Below are positions 9,463-19,178 of a stretch of 64,000 nt of DNA, in pieces. The stretch is from Methylococcaceae bacterium (GTDB lineage: Bacteria > Pseudomonadota > Gammaproteobacteria > Methylococcales > Methylomonadaceae). Within the stretch, counting starts at the first letter, position 1; every line of letters begins with the position of its first letter. The notes beneath the pieces are model-generated. The model was not told the DNA's origin. It saw only the letters and a list, made by a program, of their open reading frames with translations, and did no database searches. Made by a program: the position numbers and the translations under genes. The stretch covers positions 1 through 64,000 of the forward strand of contig JAUYBL010000002.1 in NCBI GenBank assembly GCA_030693065.1. The letters run 5' to 3'.

Positions 9463-10074
9463 ATGTTAACAAATATAAAGCTAATAGTGATTTTGGTGGG
9501 TTACTTGCTAACATCATCAGCGTTTGCCCAAACTGACAGTAGCGCATCAGCTAAGCAAATCGTAGAAAAATTTCAATCTGACCTTATTGCAGTGATGAAA
9601 GAAGGCAAGCAATTGGGTTACGCTGGCCGCTATACAAAACTCCAAGAGGCCGTCATTAACAGCCATGATCTCAGTAAAATTGCTCGAATTGTTGTTGGTA
9701 AAGAAGGGGAGAAGCTTTCTGAAGAACAGCAGCAAAAGTTGGACGAGGTATTTAGCAAGTTAAGTATTGCCTCGTACGCGCATAATTTTAAGGATTATTC
9801 AGGCGAGTCGTTTGTGTTTGACTCTGAAGAGCAAACTACGCGTGGCGGTGTGGTCATTCATTCACACTTGGTTATACCAGACGATAAGCCAGTTAAATTT
9901 GATTACATGCTGAAGGAAAAAGGCAACAGCTGGCGTATTATCAATATAATAGCTAATGGGGTAAGTGATTTGGCCTTGAAGAGGTCTGAATACACCACCA
10001 TTCTGCAGCGTGAGGGCTTTGATGCTCTGATAGCTAAAATTAACGAAAAAATTGATACTTATTCTAAACAGTAG
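9463..10074 (+). CDS. hpnM: HpnM, hopanoid-associated MlaC/Ttg2D-family periplasmic protein
   Basis: 203 residues with a signal peptide (MLTNIKLIVILVGYLLTSSAFA). The rest has the MlaC/Ttg2D fold pattern: helical N-half with ARIVVGKEGEKL, then YAHNFKDYSGESFVF and a terminal SWRIINIIANGVSDLALKRSEY, a very characteristic MlaC segment. MlaC carries phospholipids between outer and inner membranes; HpnM is the paralogue found in hopanoid gene clusters and is thought to move hopanoids. It lies 51 nt after hpnH with an AGGA site 8 nt before its ATG, and mlaA begins 5 nt after its stop. The substrate is inferred from context. Confidence 0.87.
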   Translation: MLTNIKLIVILVGYLLTSSAFAQTDSSASAKQIVEKFQSDLIAVMKEGKQLGYAGRYTKLQEAVINSHDLSKIARIVVGKEGEKLSEEQQQKLDEVFSKLSIASYAHNFKDYSGESFVFDSEEQTTRGGVVIHSHLVIPDDKPVKFDYMLKEKGNSWRIINIIANGVSDLALKRSEYTTILQREGFDALIAKINEKIDTYSKQ

Positions 10075-10079
10075 GTTTT

Positions 10080-10874
10080 ATGGTTATTCGCTCCTCCCAA
10101 ACCGAATCACGTAAAAACATGTTGCAGCTTGGGCATAGATTAATGTTAGCAGCATCGATTGTTACTTTACTAAGTGGTTGTGCGACAACTGAATTAGCTG
10201 GAAACAATGCCGTTAATCCCGATGATCCTTACGAAAGTTTTAATCGAACAATATTCGGCTTCAATAACTCGGTAGACAGTTATGTAGCTAAACCCGTTTC
10301 GGATGCCTATCGCTGGATAACACCAGATTTTATGCAAACCGGGGTATACAATTTTTTTAACAACTTAAAAAATGTCAATGTTGTTTTAAATGATGTGTTG
10401 CAAGCTAAGTTTGAACAGGGCGCTCAAGATACTGGTCGGCTAGCACTGAATACCACACTCGGTTTGGGTGGTTTGTTCGATGTTGCAAAGAGCGTTGGCT
10501 GGCATCAGAACGATGAAGATTTTGAGCAAACTCTAGCTGTTTGGGGCGTGCCGCAAGGTTCTTATTTAGTGCTGCCACTGCTTGGACCGTCAACAGCACG
10601 CGGTATTCCTGGATCAGTATTTGATACTGCTGCAAATCCTGCTACTTATATTGGCATGCCGGTGCAATTACTGTCATTTCTTAATGCCAGGGCCAACGCC
10701 GAAGGTGCATTGAAATTTATTGATGAAGCAGCGTTAGATCCGTATGTGTTTACCCGCGAATCTTTTTTACAGTGGCGTAACAATCTCGCTACCGATGGCA
10801 AGATGGATTCGTCTACGAATCTATTGGACTTGGAAGATGAACTGGAAACATCTACTAAACCAACTAAAAAGTAA
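10080..10874 (+). CDS. mlaA: MlaA/VacJ-family outer-membrane lipoprotein
   Basis: 264 residues. The N-terminus has a lipobox, LLSGC, placing the lipidated Cys near residue 33. The MlaA hallmark DPYESFNRTIFGFNN follows, then YAKPVSDAYRWITP-like and GVPQGSYLVLPLLGPSTARG segments. MlaA forms a ring in the inner leaflet of the outer membrane and passes lipids to MlaC-type carriers. Here it follows an HpnM carrier by 5 nt, so the pair may handle hopanoids rather than phospholipids (inference). An internal ATG at 10119 would give a shorter and more typical signal peptide; the first ATG is shown. A perfect palindrome follows the gene. Confidence 0.9.
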   Translation: MVIRSSQTESRKNMLQLGHRLMLAASIVTLLSGCATTELAGNNAVNPDDPYESFNRTIFGFNNSVDSYVAKPVSDAYRWITPDFMQTGVYNFFNNLKNVNVVLNDVLQAKFEQGAQDTGRLALNTTLGLGGLFDVAKSVGWHQNDEDFEQTLAVWGVPQGSYLVLPLLGPSTARGIPGSVFDTAANPATYIGMPVQLLSFLNARANAEGALKFIDEAALDPYVFTRESFLQWRNNLATDGKMDSSTNLLDLEDELETSTKPTKK

Positions 10875-10900
10875 GTAGTAAACTACCAATAATCAGCAAT

Positions 10901-10928
10901 TTCCTTTCATGGCTAGCCATGAAAGGAA
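10901..10928. terminator. Perfect 28-nt palindrome between mlaA and apt
   Basis: Two perfect 14-base arms with no loop (TTCCTTTCATGGCT and its complement) lie between the convergent ends of mlaA and apt. The location suits a shared terminator, although there is no long T tract on either side. Confidence 0.55.
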
Positions 10929-10968
10929 TGGTTTTAAAGTTATTTACATGAGTCACCTGGATGTGACT

Positions 10969-11484
10969 TTAAAAATGTAACAAGGAATGAACTTCATATC
11001 CCTCAAGCTTTTCCCGCCCATTTAGAAAATCCAGTTCTACCACAAAAGCACAGGCTTCAATGGTTGCGCCCAATTTTTCAACTAATTCACAGCTCGCTTT
11101 AGCCGTGCCGCCTGTAGCTAACAAATCATCAATTAATAAGACTTTGTCACCCTCACTAAACGAGTCTATGTGAGCTTCAAGAGTTGCTGAGCCATATTCA
11201 AGATCGTAGGATACGCTTTGCACATCATACGGGAGCTTGCCAGGCTTTCTTAGCGGCACAAAAGGTAAGCCTAATTCCCAAGCGACTAGCGAGCCAAATA
11301 TAAAACCTCTGGCTTCCATACCGGCAATCACGTTGATATTTCTACCTAAAAAAGGATGTATCAGCTGATGAACGGCAAGCCTAACCATGGCAGGGTCTTT
11401 TACCAGCGGCGTAATATCTTTAAAAATAATTCCTGGTTTAGGAAAGTCTGGAATGTCGCGTATTGTTGCTCTTAATCTATTCAT
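10969..11484 (-). CDS. apt: Adenine phosphoribosyltransferase
   Basis: 171 residues. It converts adenine and PRPP to AMP. The PRPP-binding loop VLLIDDLLATGGTAKA is intact, as is the PGIIFKDITPL N-terminal motif and the RGFIFG segment. The length is normal. It is convergent with mlaA. Adenine released by HpnG from adenosylhopane would be a substrate, so the placement next to the hopanoid genes may be meaningful, but Apt is also general salvage. It lies about 120 nt downstream of lpd on the same strand. Confidence 0.96.
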   Translation of the reverse strand: MNRLRATIRDIPDFPKPGIIFKDITPLVKDPAMVRLAVHQLIHPFLGRNINVIAGMEARGFIFGSLVAWELGLPFVPLRKPGKLPYDVQSVSYDLEYGSATLEAHIDSFSEGDKVLLIDDLLATGGTAKASCELVEKLGATIEACAFVVELDFLNGREKLEGYEVHSLLHF

Positions 11485-11555
11485 TGTTTTTAAGTGGTGG
11501 AAAAATTAGAGTTATACCAAGCTCAATAAGTTTTTATTTGAAACCCTCATCCTAA

Positions 11556-11575
11556 CCTTCTCCCGTTGGAGAAGG
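11556..11575. repeat. Small hairpin resembling a dispersed intergenic repeat
   Basis: CCTTCTCC and GGAGAAGG form a perfect 8-bp stem with a 4-nt loop. The left flank (CCCTCATCCTAA) resembles a short palindromic sequence that I recognise as scattered in many proteobacterial intergenic regions. Only one copy is in this window. It sits in the apt-lpd gap, where it could also act as a terminator for lpd. Confidence 0.5.
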
Positions 11576-11604
11576 GATAGTGTGCAAACTTTTTGGGATT
11601 GGTA

Positions 11605-13050
11605 TTATTTGATGCCAGCTTTAACTTTCAGTGCTGCATCATGTAATGCTTCTGAGAGGGTAGGGTGGGCATGGATAGTCCTTACCAAGTCCTCACTGCT
11701 GGCAGAAAATTCCATTGCCAACACTGCTTCGGCAATCAATTCGGCGGCATGTGTGCCGATAATATGCACGCCCAGAATGGTATCAGTTTCCGCATGGGCA
11801 ATAATTTTAACCAAACCTTCAGTTTTGCCGGTGGTTTGGGCTTTGGCGGTGTCACGCAAATAATAGATACCAATATGAATAGGTTCGCCAACAGCACGTA
11901 ACGCTTGTTCAGTTTGTCCAACCCAGGCAATTTCAGGATCGGTAAAAATTACACTGGGTAGTCTGTCGAAGTTAATGGCTGCGTGTAAACCGGCAATTTG
12001 TTCGGCAACAAAGACACCTTCCTCCATGCCTTTATGCGCCAGCATTGGACCAAGCAACGTCAAATCACCGATGGCATACACCCCGGGTAATGTGGTCCGG
12101 CAATTTTCATCGACATGGACATAGCCGTTTTCATCCAGTAACAAATTGGCTTCAGCTGTCGCCAAATCTTCGCTATTGGGTTTACGCCCTGTTGCAACTA
12201 TTACTTTATCAACATGTAACGATTGACTGCCTTCGTTGGTTTGGTAATCGACAGTCACGCCTTGGCGTGTTTTACGAGCAGCTACTACCCGAGCACCCAA
12301 ACGCATATCCAAGCCTTGTTTATTATAAATGCGATAGGCTTCGCGGGAAATTTGCTGATCAGGTAAGTTTAAAAAAGTATCTTGAGCTTCGAGTAACGTG
12401 GTTTTTACGCCCAACCTGTTCCATATGCCTGCTAATTCAAGACCGATAACTCCAGCGCCAATAATGGCCAAACGCTTTGGCAAGCTATCTATATTGAGAG
12501 CAGCAACCGAGTCGAGAATGACTTCATTATCTATCGGCGCACAGGGTAATTGGAAAGGAGAAGAACCTGTCGCAAGGACAATATGCCTGGCAGTGATGAT
12601 TAATGTTGCCGCCGCTTTCTCGGCGGGGGAAAACTCAATCAGGCCTTCGTTGATCAGTTTAGCTTTGCCAAAAAAACGCTTTATGTGATGCTGAGTAAAC
12701 AGATCAGCGGCATCGGTTTGTAACGCTGCGATAATGTTGTCTTTGCGCTTAAGCATTTGCGGGAGATCTAAAACTATCCCTTCCGCATGAATACCATGTT
12801 GTTGAATGTCATGTTTAAGCGTGTGATAGATTTTTGCAGACTCCAGCATTGCCAAAGTCGCAACGCAGCCGGCATTTAAATAGGCACCGCCCAAACTGTT
12901 GTGGCCTTTTTTATCCCGCCAGTTGTCAATACATGCCGTGCTTAATCCTAGCTGGGCGCAACGCACAGCACAAGCCAAGCCTGCGGGGCCCGCGCCAATC
13001 ACAACCACATCAAAGACTGGGTTTGCTGCCTGTGTAGCGTTGGTTTTCAT
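11605..13050 (-). CDS. lpd: Dihydrolipoamide dehydrogenase (E3)-like protein lacking the first redox cysteine
   Basis: 481 residues. E3 reoxidises dihydrolipoyl groups of 2-oxoacid dehydrogenases using FAD, a CxxxxC disulfide and NAD+. FAD site GAGPAGLACA, NAD site GAGVIGLELAG, the second FAD aspartate in GVYAIGDL and the C-terminal acid-base pair in HAHPTLSE (His462, Glu467) are all intact. The disulfide motif is not: where the family has GGTCLNVGCIPSK, this protein reads GGAYLNAGCVATL, so residue 57 is Tyr (codon TAT) and only Cys62 remains. TAT is one base from TGT. The gene is otherwise in perfect frame and directly follows sucB (4 nt). Either it is catalytically crippled as an E3, or it has another flavoprotein role, as SthA transhydrogenase does with its own lost cysteine. 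Confidence 0.88.
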   Translation of the reverse strand: MKTNATQAANPVFDVVVIGAGPAGLACAVRCAQLGLSTACIDNWRDKKGHNSLGGAYLNAGCVATLAMLESAKIYHTLKHDIQQHGIHAEGIVLDLPQMLKRKDNIIAALQTDAADLFTQHHIKRFFGKAKLINEGLIEFSPAEKAAATLIITARHIVLATGSSPFQLPCAPIDNEVILDSVAALNIDSLPKRLAIIGAGVIGLELAGIWNRLGVKTTLLEAQDTFLNLPDQQISREAYRIYNKQGLDMRLGARVVAARKTRQGVTVDYQTNEGSQSLHVDKVIVATGRKPNSEDLATAEANLLLDENGYVHVDENCRTTLPGVYAIGDLTLLGPMLAHKGMEEGVFVAEQIAGLHAAINFDRLPSVIFTDPEIAWVGQTEQALRAVGEPIHIGIYYLRDTAKAQTTGKTEGLVKIIAHAETDTILGVHIIGTHAAELIAEAVLAMEFSASSEDLVRTIHAHPTLSEALHDAALKVKAGIK

Positions 13051-13054
13051 AAGC

Positions 13055-14269
13055 TTAGATGTTTAGCAGTAAATGCGCGGGCGATTCCAGGCATTCTTTA
13101 ATCGTCACTAAAAATTGCACCGCTTCCCGCCCATCGACCAATCGATGGTCATACGACAGTGCCAGATACATGATAGGTCGAATGACAATTTGACCATTTT
13201 CTACCACTGGCCGCTCCTTAATGGCATGCATACCCAAAATCGCGCACTGCGGCGGATTGAGTATGGGTGTAGAGAGCATGGAACCAAAAATACCGCCGTT
13301 GGTAATAGTAAAAGTCCCGCCCTTTAAGTCGTCATAACTTAACGTACCCGCACGGGTTTTAGCACCGAATTCGACAATGCTTTTTTCTATACCGGCAAAA
13401 TCCAGTTGATCGGCGTCTCGCAACACCGGCACGATCAAGCCGCGCTCGGTGCTAACCGCAATACCAATGTCATAATAGCCATGATAGATAATGTCATTAT
13501 CATCGATTGAAGCGTTGATGGTAGGGAAGCGTTTTAACGCTTCAATTGATGCTTTAACAAAAAATGACATAAAGCCCAATTTGACTTCATGCTTTTGCTC
13601 GAATCTGGTTTTGTACTGGTTCCTCAGATCAATCACGTTTTGCATGTTGACCTCATTAAAAGTGGTCAACATCGCGGCATTTTGCTGGGCTTGCAATAAT
13701 CGTTCGGCAATTTTTGCCCGTAAGCGTGTCATGGGGATGCGTTGTTCTGGGCGCAAACCAGCCGCCGTCAGCGCAGGTGCGTCATTTTGTGATTCTGCTG
13801 TCAACGCTTTATTGCTAGTCGGAATAATCTGCGCTTCTTGCAACGCTTGCTTATTGAGGAATTCCAATACATCGGCTTTAGTGAGTCTGCCATCCTTGCC
13901 TGAACCGTTTATTAAGGTCGGATCGAGTCCATGCTCATGAATCAAGCGTCGTACCGAAGGACTAAGGACAGGCTCTGAAGTCTCTTGTTGTTCGGTTGTA
14001 TGATCAATAGTGACCGCTTGCGCTACGATGGCTTGAGGCTCAAGTACGGCAAGGACTTCACCGCTCAATACGATTGAGCCATTTTCTTTAACAATTCTGC
14101 TCAGAATTCCTGACTCCGGGGCTGTTACTTCCAACACGACTTTGTCAGTTTCCAAATCGACTAAATGCTCGTTTTTTGCGACTATATCGCCTGGCTGTTT
14201 ATGCCAGGATATTAACGTTGCATCAGCTACAGACTCGGGCAGATTGGGTACCACTACATCAATGCTCAT
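13055..14269 (-). CDS. sucB: 2-oxoglutarate dehydrogenase E2, dihydrolipoyl succinyltransferase
   Basis: 404 residues with the usual three parts. The N-terminal lipoyl domain carries the target Lys43 in [12 protein letters not shown] peripheral-subunit-binding domain ([15 protein letters not shown] ... [15 protein letters not shown]) lies near residues 103-140. The C-terminal catalytic domain ends with the HxxxDG motif as DHRLVDG (His375, Asp379). It transfers succinyl groups to CoA. Translation starts 1 nt after the sucA stop, so coupling is near certain. All residues needed for activity appear present, which contrasts with the neighbouring lpd. Confidence 0.96.
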   Translation of the reverse strand: MSIDVVVPNLPESVADATLISWHKQPGDIVAKNEHLVDLETDKVVLEVTAPESGILSRIVKENGSIVLSGEVLAVLEPQAIVAQAVTIDHTTEQQETSEPVLSPSVRRLIHEHGLDPTLINGSGKDGRLTKADVLEFLNKQALQEAQIIPTSNKALTAESQNDAPALTAAGLRPEQRIPMTRLRAKIAERLLQAQQNAAMLTTFNEVNMQNVIDLRNQYKTRFEQKHEVKLGFMSFFVKASIEALKRFPTINASIDDNDIIYHGYYDIGIAVSTERGLIVPVLRDADQLDFAGIEKSIVEFGAKTRAGTLSYDDLKGGTFTITNGGIFGSMLSTPILNPPQCAILGMHAIKERPVVENGQIVIRPIMYLALSYDHRLVDGREAVQFLVTIKECLESPAHLLLNI

Positions 14270-14270
14270 A

Positions 14271-17096
14271 TCATTTTCCTGAAGGTTTGCCGTAAAGAGC
14301 CGCTTGTATTACGGCTTTTTGTTGCTCTATATGCACACGAAAGTTACCGACTGCAGGTGCTGCAGAAGCTTCACGCCCAGCGTAGATAACAGAAATGTGT
14401 GCTGCTAAATTATCAATAAGGTGATGTTTAGTTTGATACCACGCGCCTTGATTCTGCGGCTCTTCCTGGCACCAGATAACTTCCCGCAACTGCGTATATT
14501 TAGCTATTTCAGCTTTAAATAATACATCCGGGAATGGGTACAGTTGTTCTATACGAACAATGGCAACGTTAAGTAAATCGCTCTGGCGACGAGCTTCTAA
14601 AAGATCGTAATAGACCTTACCTGCGCAAAACACCAAGCGCGACACTTGGCCCGGATCAATAGCATCTTGCTCGCCAATAATAGGGTTAAATTGTCCACTG
14701 GTTAATTCTTCCAACGTTGACACCGCAAGCTTATGTCGTAAGAGACTTTTAGGGCTCATTACTATTAAAGGCTTACGATAAGAACGCACCAATTGCCGAC
14801 GTAGTAAGTGAAATATTTGCGCGGGTGTGGTTGGACTACAAACTTGCATATTGTGTTCGGCGCACAACTGTAAATAGCGTTCGAGCCGCGCTGATGAATG
14901 CTCGGGGCCTTGACCTTCAAATCCATGCGGCAACAACATAACCAATCCACACATACGTCCCCATTTGGTTTCGCCAGAACTAATAAATTGATCGATAAGC
15001 ACCTGTGCGCCGTTAGCAAAATCACCGAATTGAGCTTCCCATACGACTAGTGTGTTAGGTATTGTCGTGCTGTAACCATATTCAAAGCCAAGTACGCCCG
15101 CCTCGGAAAGAAGCGAGTCATAAATTTGCGCGTTGCCCTGATCTTTATCTAAATGCTTGATGGGGGTGTAGGTTTTATTGCAAAGTTGATTGTGCAGCAC
15201 CGCATGACGATGCACAAACGTACCGCGACCGACGTCTTGCCCAGTTAACCGAACATTAAATTTTTCCATCAGCAAGGTGGCGTAAGCCATATTTTCAGCA
15301 AAGCCCCAATCTAAGGGCAAGGCACCGGCCGCCATTTTGCGACGATTTTCCATTACCTTGGCGACGCGAGGGTGTAATTCAAAGCCTGAAGGCAGCCGCT
15401 GCGTTCTATCGTTGCAAAATCGTAAACGTTCCAACGGGACGGCGGTGTTGTATGCAACATCCCAGTTTTTACCTAAAAACTGATGCCACTGAGCGCTGTA
15501 AGAATAAAGACTGTTTGACAAGGGTGGCCTTGATACCACTTGCCCGGATTCCAGTAGTTGTTGGTAATCTTGTTCCAGTGCTGCAGTTTGTTCGACACTG
15601 ATAATCTGTTCATCAATTAGCTTTTCGGCGTACAACTTGCGCGTGGTCTTGAGCTTGGCGATTTTTTTGTACATTAATGGCTGAGTTGCAGCCGGTTCAT
15701 CCGCTTCGTTATGACCCAGACGCCGATAACAAATGAGGTCAATAACCACATCTTTATTAAAGGTCATCCGGAAATCGAGCGCTAATTTAGTAACAAATAT
15801 CACTGCTTCAGGATCATCACCATTCACGTGAAATACCGGCGCTTGAATCATGCTGGCAACATCGGTGCAATAAAGCGTGGATCTTGCGTCTAGCGGGTTG
15901 CTGGTAGTAAAACCAATTTGATTGTTGATAACAATATGGACAGTGCCGCCGGTACTAAAACCTCGAGTTTGCGACATGTTCAAGGTTTCCATGACAATAC
16001 CTTGACCTGAAAACGCTGCATCGCCATGAATTAACACGGGGATTACGATGTCCTTACCTTCTTCTCCGGCTCTGTCTTGTCGCGCCCTGACCGAACCTTC
16101 AACAACCGGATTTATTATTTCTAAATGAGAAGGGTTGAACGCTAAGGTGATATGTACCGGACCACCTGGGGTATTAATATCAGACGAAAAACCCATGTGA
16201 TATTTAACGTCACCGGTACTTACTCCCGGCGATAGTTGAGAAGTGCCTGCGAATTCATTAAATAAACTTGCCGGGCTTTTACCTAATATATTAACTAACA
16301 CATTTAATCGGCCGCGATGCGCCATACCGATAACAATTTCTTTAACCCCTTTTTCGCCGGCGTTTTGAGTTAATTCATCCAAAATGGCAATTAATGATTC
16401 ACCACCTTCTAAAGAAAAGCGTTTTTGACCCACAAATTTATTATGTAAATGTCGTTCAATGCCTTCAGCAGCAGTAAGTAATTTTAATAGCCAGTGTTTT
16501 TTTTCTGACGTTAAGGATAATCTGGCTTTGGTACTTTCTAAGCGATTTATAATCCAGCGCCGAGTGCTGGTGTCGACAATATGCATATATTCAGAACCAA
16601 TACTGCCGCAATAAGTTTGCTTAAGATTGGCCATAATATCTCGCAAAGGTAATTGCTCATTTCCGGCAAGTGCTCCTGAGTCAAACAGGGTATCCATATC
16701 CAATTCGGCAAGACCGTAGTATGTTGGATCAAGATCAGGCGGTATTGAAATGGATTTGCCTAAGGGATTATTAAGCGCTATTTGATGGCCGCGAACTCGA
16801 TAATGATTTATCAGTCTGGCAACGGCAGATTGTTTTTTAACGCTTTCTTCAGTAAATCCCTGTAAAGCAGCTAGTTTGCCTTGCGATTTGAGCGCAAGTT
16901 GCGCAAAACGCTGAACCACTGGGCTATGAGGGATTTCATAAGCAGCGCCTTGGTGGATTTCCCGAAATTGCTTTTGCCAGCCAGGCTCAACTGAATCAGG
17001 ATCATCAAGAAATTGTTCATATAAAGCTTCAACAAAACTTGCGTTGTTACCGTACAGTGCAGAAGATTCCTGAAAAAAATCAAGCAGTTTACTCAT
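14271..17096 (-). CDS. sucA: 2-oxoglutarate dehydrogenase E1
   Basis: 941 residues, standard length for the thiamine-dependent E1. Visible family motifs include [58 protein letters not shown] and the transketolase-like part [12 protein letters not shown]. It decarboxylates 2-oxoglutarate and passes succinyl to SucB. First gene of sucA-sucB-lpd. Type I methanotrophs were long described as lacking this enzyme activity although genomes often carry the genes; nothing in this gene itself looks broken. It is divergent from the DUF2914 gene. Confidence 0.97.
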   Translation of the reverse strand: MSKLLDFFQESSALYGNNASFVEALYEQFLDDPDSVEPGWQKQFREIHQGAAYEIPHSPVVQRFAQLALKSQGKLAALQGFTEESVKKQSAVARLINHYRVRGHQIALNNPLGKSISIPPDLDPTYYGLAELDMDTLFDSGALAGNEQLPLRDIMANLKQTYCGSIGSEYMHIVDTSTRRWIINRLESTKARLSLTSEKKHWLLKLLTAAEGIERHLHNKFVGQKRFSLEGGESLIAILDELTQNAGEKGVKEIVIGMAHRGRLNVLVNILGKSPASLFNEFAGTSQLSPGVSTGDVKYHMGFSSDINTPGGPVHITLAFNPSHLEIINPVVEGSVRARQDRAGEEGKDIVIPVLIHGDAAFSGQGIVMETLNMSQTRGFSTGGTVHIVINNQIGFTTSNPLDARSTLYCTDVASMIQAPVFHVNGDDPEAVIFVTKLALDFRMTFNKDVVIDLICYRRLGHNEADEPAATQPLMYKKIAKLKTTRKLYAEKLIDEQIISVEQTAALEQDYQQLLESGQVVSRPPLSNSLYSYSAQWHQFLGKNWDVAYNTAVPLERLRFCNDRTQRLPSGFELHPRVAKVMENRRKMAAGALPLDWGFAENMAYATLLMEKFNVRLTGQDVGRGTFVHRHAVLHNQLCNKTYTPIKHLDKDQGNAQIYDSLLSEAGVLGFEYGYSTTIPNTLVVWEAQFGDFANGAQVLIDQFISSGETKWGRMCGLVMLLPHGFEGQGPEHSSARLERYLQLCAEHNMQVCSPTTPAQIFHLLRRQLVRSYRKPLIVMSPKSLLRHKLAVSTLEELTSGQFNPIIGEQDAIDPGQVSRLVFCAGKVYYDLLEARRQSDLLNVAIVRIEQLYPFPDVLFKAEIAKYTQLREVIWCQEEPQNQGAWYQTKHHLIDNLAAHISVIYAGREASAAPAVGNFRVHIEQQKAVIQAALYGKPSGK

Positions 17097-17246
17097 TATC
17101 TATGTCCAATTTATTCTGTTCTGGGTGTGGTCTTGTTAAGTCTTTTACTGTGTATATTAACAAGATCAGGCAAAATCTTATTCAAATATGCGTTCTTTAG
17201 ATTGAAAAGAGCGTTTTATCAACGAACCAAATTGAGGTATGTGGTT

Positions 17247-17999
17247 ATGGCAGACAAGAAAGCGATTGTAATTAAAGTTAAATATCCTGTCGGGGAATCC
17301 AGAGTAGGCAACGCAACTGCAATGCCGGTCATTGTTACTGAGTGGAATAAAAAGAGAATTTTAGTTGCATTGACAGGCTTTATTCTGGCAGCTTTTATTA
17401 TTATTTTCGTCTTTAATCGCGAAAAATCTCAAGAATTATCGCCATTGCCTTCAGCTGAATCACAACCTATCACTGTCACAGAAAATCAACCCTTAGCTAA
17501 TCAAGCACAGATAAATGACTCAATTGTTCGTCCTGAAATCGTTGCCAATACTGAGGAGCATGACCGTATACAGAAAATCAATAGCAATACTTCCAGATCA
17601 ATAGAAAGTAAACATGCGGCCAAAACTAAGCCTGGAAGCCGGTTAAAAAATAAACCGAAACCAGTCAATAACAATGTGGTTAGAGCATTGGTTACCGGCC
17701 AAATGAATAATAAAGAGCCTGGTACGGCAATCAGTCGTCTAGTTATTGTTGATAAAACACCGGCTTCGATTTACTACTTTAATGAATTAAAAAAAATGAA
17801 CGGTCAAAAGGTTTATCACGAATGGCTAAAAAACAATAAGCTTGTTTCTAGGCATGAGTTAATTGTAGCCGCTGATAATTGGCGCACCTCAAGTCATAAA
17901 TTATTATCTGATTCTGGAGAAGGTCAATGGCTGGTTCGATTAATAGATCAAAAAGGTAATGTTTTGCATGAAAATAAATTTAAAGTAATTGTAAAATAG
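17247..17999 (+). CDS. DUF2914-family single-span membrane protein
   Basis: About 250 residues from the ATG at 17247, which has GAGG 9 nt upstream; the frame is open from 17127 but that part has no protein-like character. A short cytoplasmic N-terminus is followed by one membrane helix (ILVALTGFILAAFIIIFVF, near residues 36-54), a low-complexity linker rich in Ser, Lys and Asn, and a C-terminal DUF2914 domain (about residues 150-250) with YHEWLKNNKLVSRHEL and DNWRTSSHKLL. The domain is presumably periplasmic. Function unknown; it stands alone and is divergent from sucA. Confidence 0.75.
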   Translation: MADKKAIVIKVKYPVGESRVGNATAMPVIVTEWNKKRILVALTGFILAAFIIIFVFNREKSQELSPLPSAESQPITVTENQPLANQAQINDSIVRPEIVANTEEHDRIQKINSNTSRSIESKHAAKTKPGSRLKNKPKPVNNNVVRALVTGQMNNKEPGTAISRLVIVDKTPASIYYFNELKKMNGQKVYHEWLKNNKLVSRHELIVAADNWRTSSHKLLSDSGEGQWLVRLIDQKGNVLHENKFKVIVK

Positions 18000-18093
18000 C
18001 AGCAAATGCAAAAATGCATTAATTAGAATATTTTGAAATAACTAAAAATATGTTTAGAATGCAAATTCAATTACAAACTAAGGATATTAAAAC

Positions 18094-18438
18094 ATGTCAA
18101 ATATAAAAAATATTTCTGAAAAATCATTGCAAGATCTTTCAGAAATCGAATTACAGTCTTTTATTGAAAACGCTGAAAAAGCATTAAAAGATAAACAAGC
18201 TAATAAAAGAAAAGACGTTATTGCGCAAATTAAAGAGTTAGCGGCTTCAATTGGAGTAGGAGTGGATATTCTTGAAAATGAAAAAAAAGCTCCTCGCAAA
18301 AATCAAGGTGTAAAAGTTGCGCCTAAGTATCGTCATCCTAACAACAGCGACAAAACATGGACTGGCCGTGGTGTGATGCCCAAGTGGTTACGGGAATTAT
18401 TGGATGCTGGACATGAACGCTCAGAATTTGAAATTTAA
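18094..18438 (+). CDS. H-NS-family nucleoid-associated protein
   Basis: 114 residues. The N-terminal half is a predicted coiled coil (LSEIELQSFIENAEKALKDK), which in H-NS proteins mediates oligomerisation. The C-terminal DNA-binding part reads KYRHPNNSDKTWTGRGVMPKWL, matching the family pattern Y-x-x-P-x-x-x-x-x-T-W-x-G-x-G-x-x-P-x-W. An AAGGA ribosome-binding site lies about 9 nt before the ATG. Such proteins bind curved AT-rich DNA and silence transferred genes. Monocistronic. Which DNA it silences cannot be told. Confidence 0.9.
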   Translation: MSNIKNISEKSLQDLSEIELQSFIENAEKALKDKQANKRKDVIAQIKELAASIGVGVDILENEKKAPRKNQGVKVAPKYRHPNNSDKTWTGRGVMPKWLRELLDAGHERSEFEI

Positions 18439-18635
18439 ATATTAAACGTAGCTCTTAATTTAGTATTTATGGTCTATGGTTGATTGCGCCAGTTCGGTTG
18501 ATCTAACTGGCAACCATTTTTGTTATACTGCTGGCGATTTTCAAGTAAGCACTATGTTTTTTATAGCACTTAGATCTTCCTGAAGCCAAAAACTACATTT
18601 AATCTTTTCGTATCCATTGATACTCGGTAAATACA

Positions 18636-19172
18636 ATGTCTCATTCCAACGCAACCAAACCTGACCTTGACTGGTCCCAGGTTAGAGAGACCTCGCGATT
18701 ATTAATTTTATCCGCTGTCCAAGTGGAAACCATGTTGAATGAGTCCGATGTCTCGGTAAATACGTTGACAGATTCATTCACTTCGCTTGTTGATCACATG
18801 AATGCCATGAATGTCTATCTGCATGCCTTGGAATCATCGCAAAATAGAGACGAGGCCATTTCTTGCTGTGAAGAGACTACGGGTAAAATTAAAGCATCGA
18901 TTATGGCTTTCCAATTTTATGATCGAATGGTGCAATGTTTGCAGCATGTGACGTCAAATCTTAAAAACTTATCTGAATTAGTGGCGGATCAAAATCGGCT
19001 TTATAACCCGAGCGCATGGCTAGAACTGCAGCATCACATTCGATCCCGTTACACTATGGAATCCGAAAAAGTGATGTTTGACGCTATCTTGCAGGGTAAG
19101 ACTGTTGCTGAAGCGCTAGAGCTAAAAACTGCTTATCAACAAGATCAATCTGATGATGTCGAACTTTTTTAA
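18636..19172 (+). CDS. Conserved-looking helical protein of unknown function
   Basis: 178 residues, no signal peptide or membrane segment, almost entirely predicted alpha-helix. The segment MAFQFYDRMVQCLQHV stands out as a likely conserved core, and is loosely reminiscent of helix-bundle proteins such as CheZ-type phosphatases, but I cannot show homology. The last residues are acidic (QDQSDDVELF), like a protein-interaction tail. The downstream TPR lipoprotein gene starts 6 nt after its stop, so the two are probably one operon. No function is assigned. Confidence 0.65.
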   Translation: MSHSNATKPDLDWSQVRETSRLLILSAVQVETMLNESDVSVNTLTDSFTSLVDHMNAMNVYLHALESSQNRDEAISCCEETTGKIKASIMAFQFYDRMVQCLQHVTSNLKNLSELVADQNRLYNPSAWLELQHHIRSRYTMESEKVMFDAILQGKTVAEALELKTAYQQDQSDDVELF

Positions 19173-19178
19173 ATCTAT

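Noticed and set aside
14271-17096. Possible defect in sucA as cause of a missing 2-oxoglutarate dehydrogenase
   Set aside because: All visible E1 motifs and length are normal; the defect is in lpd.
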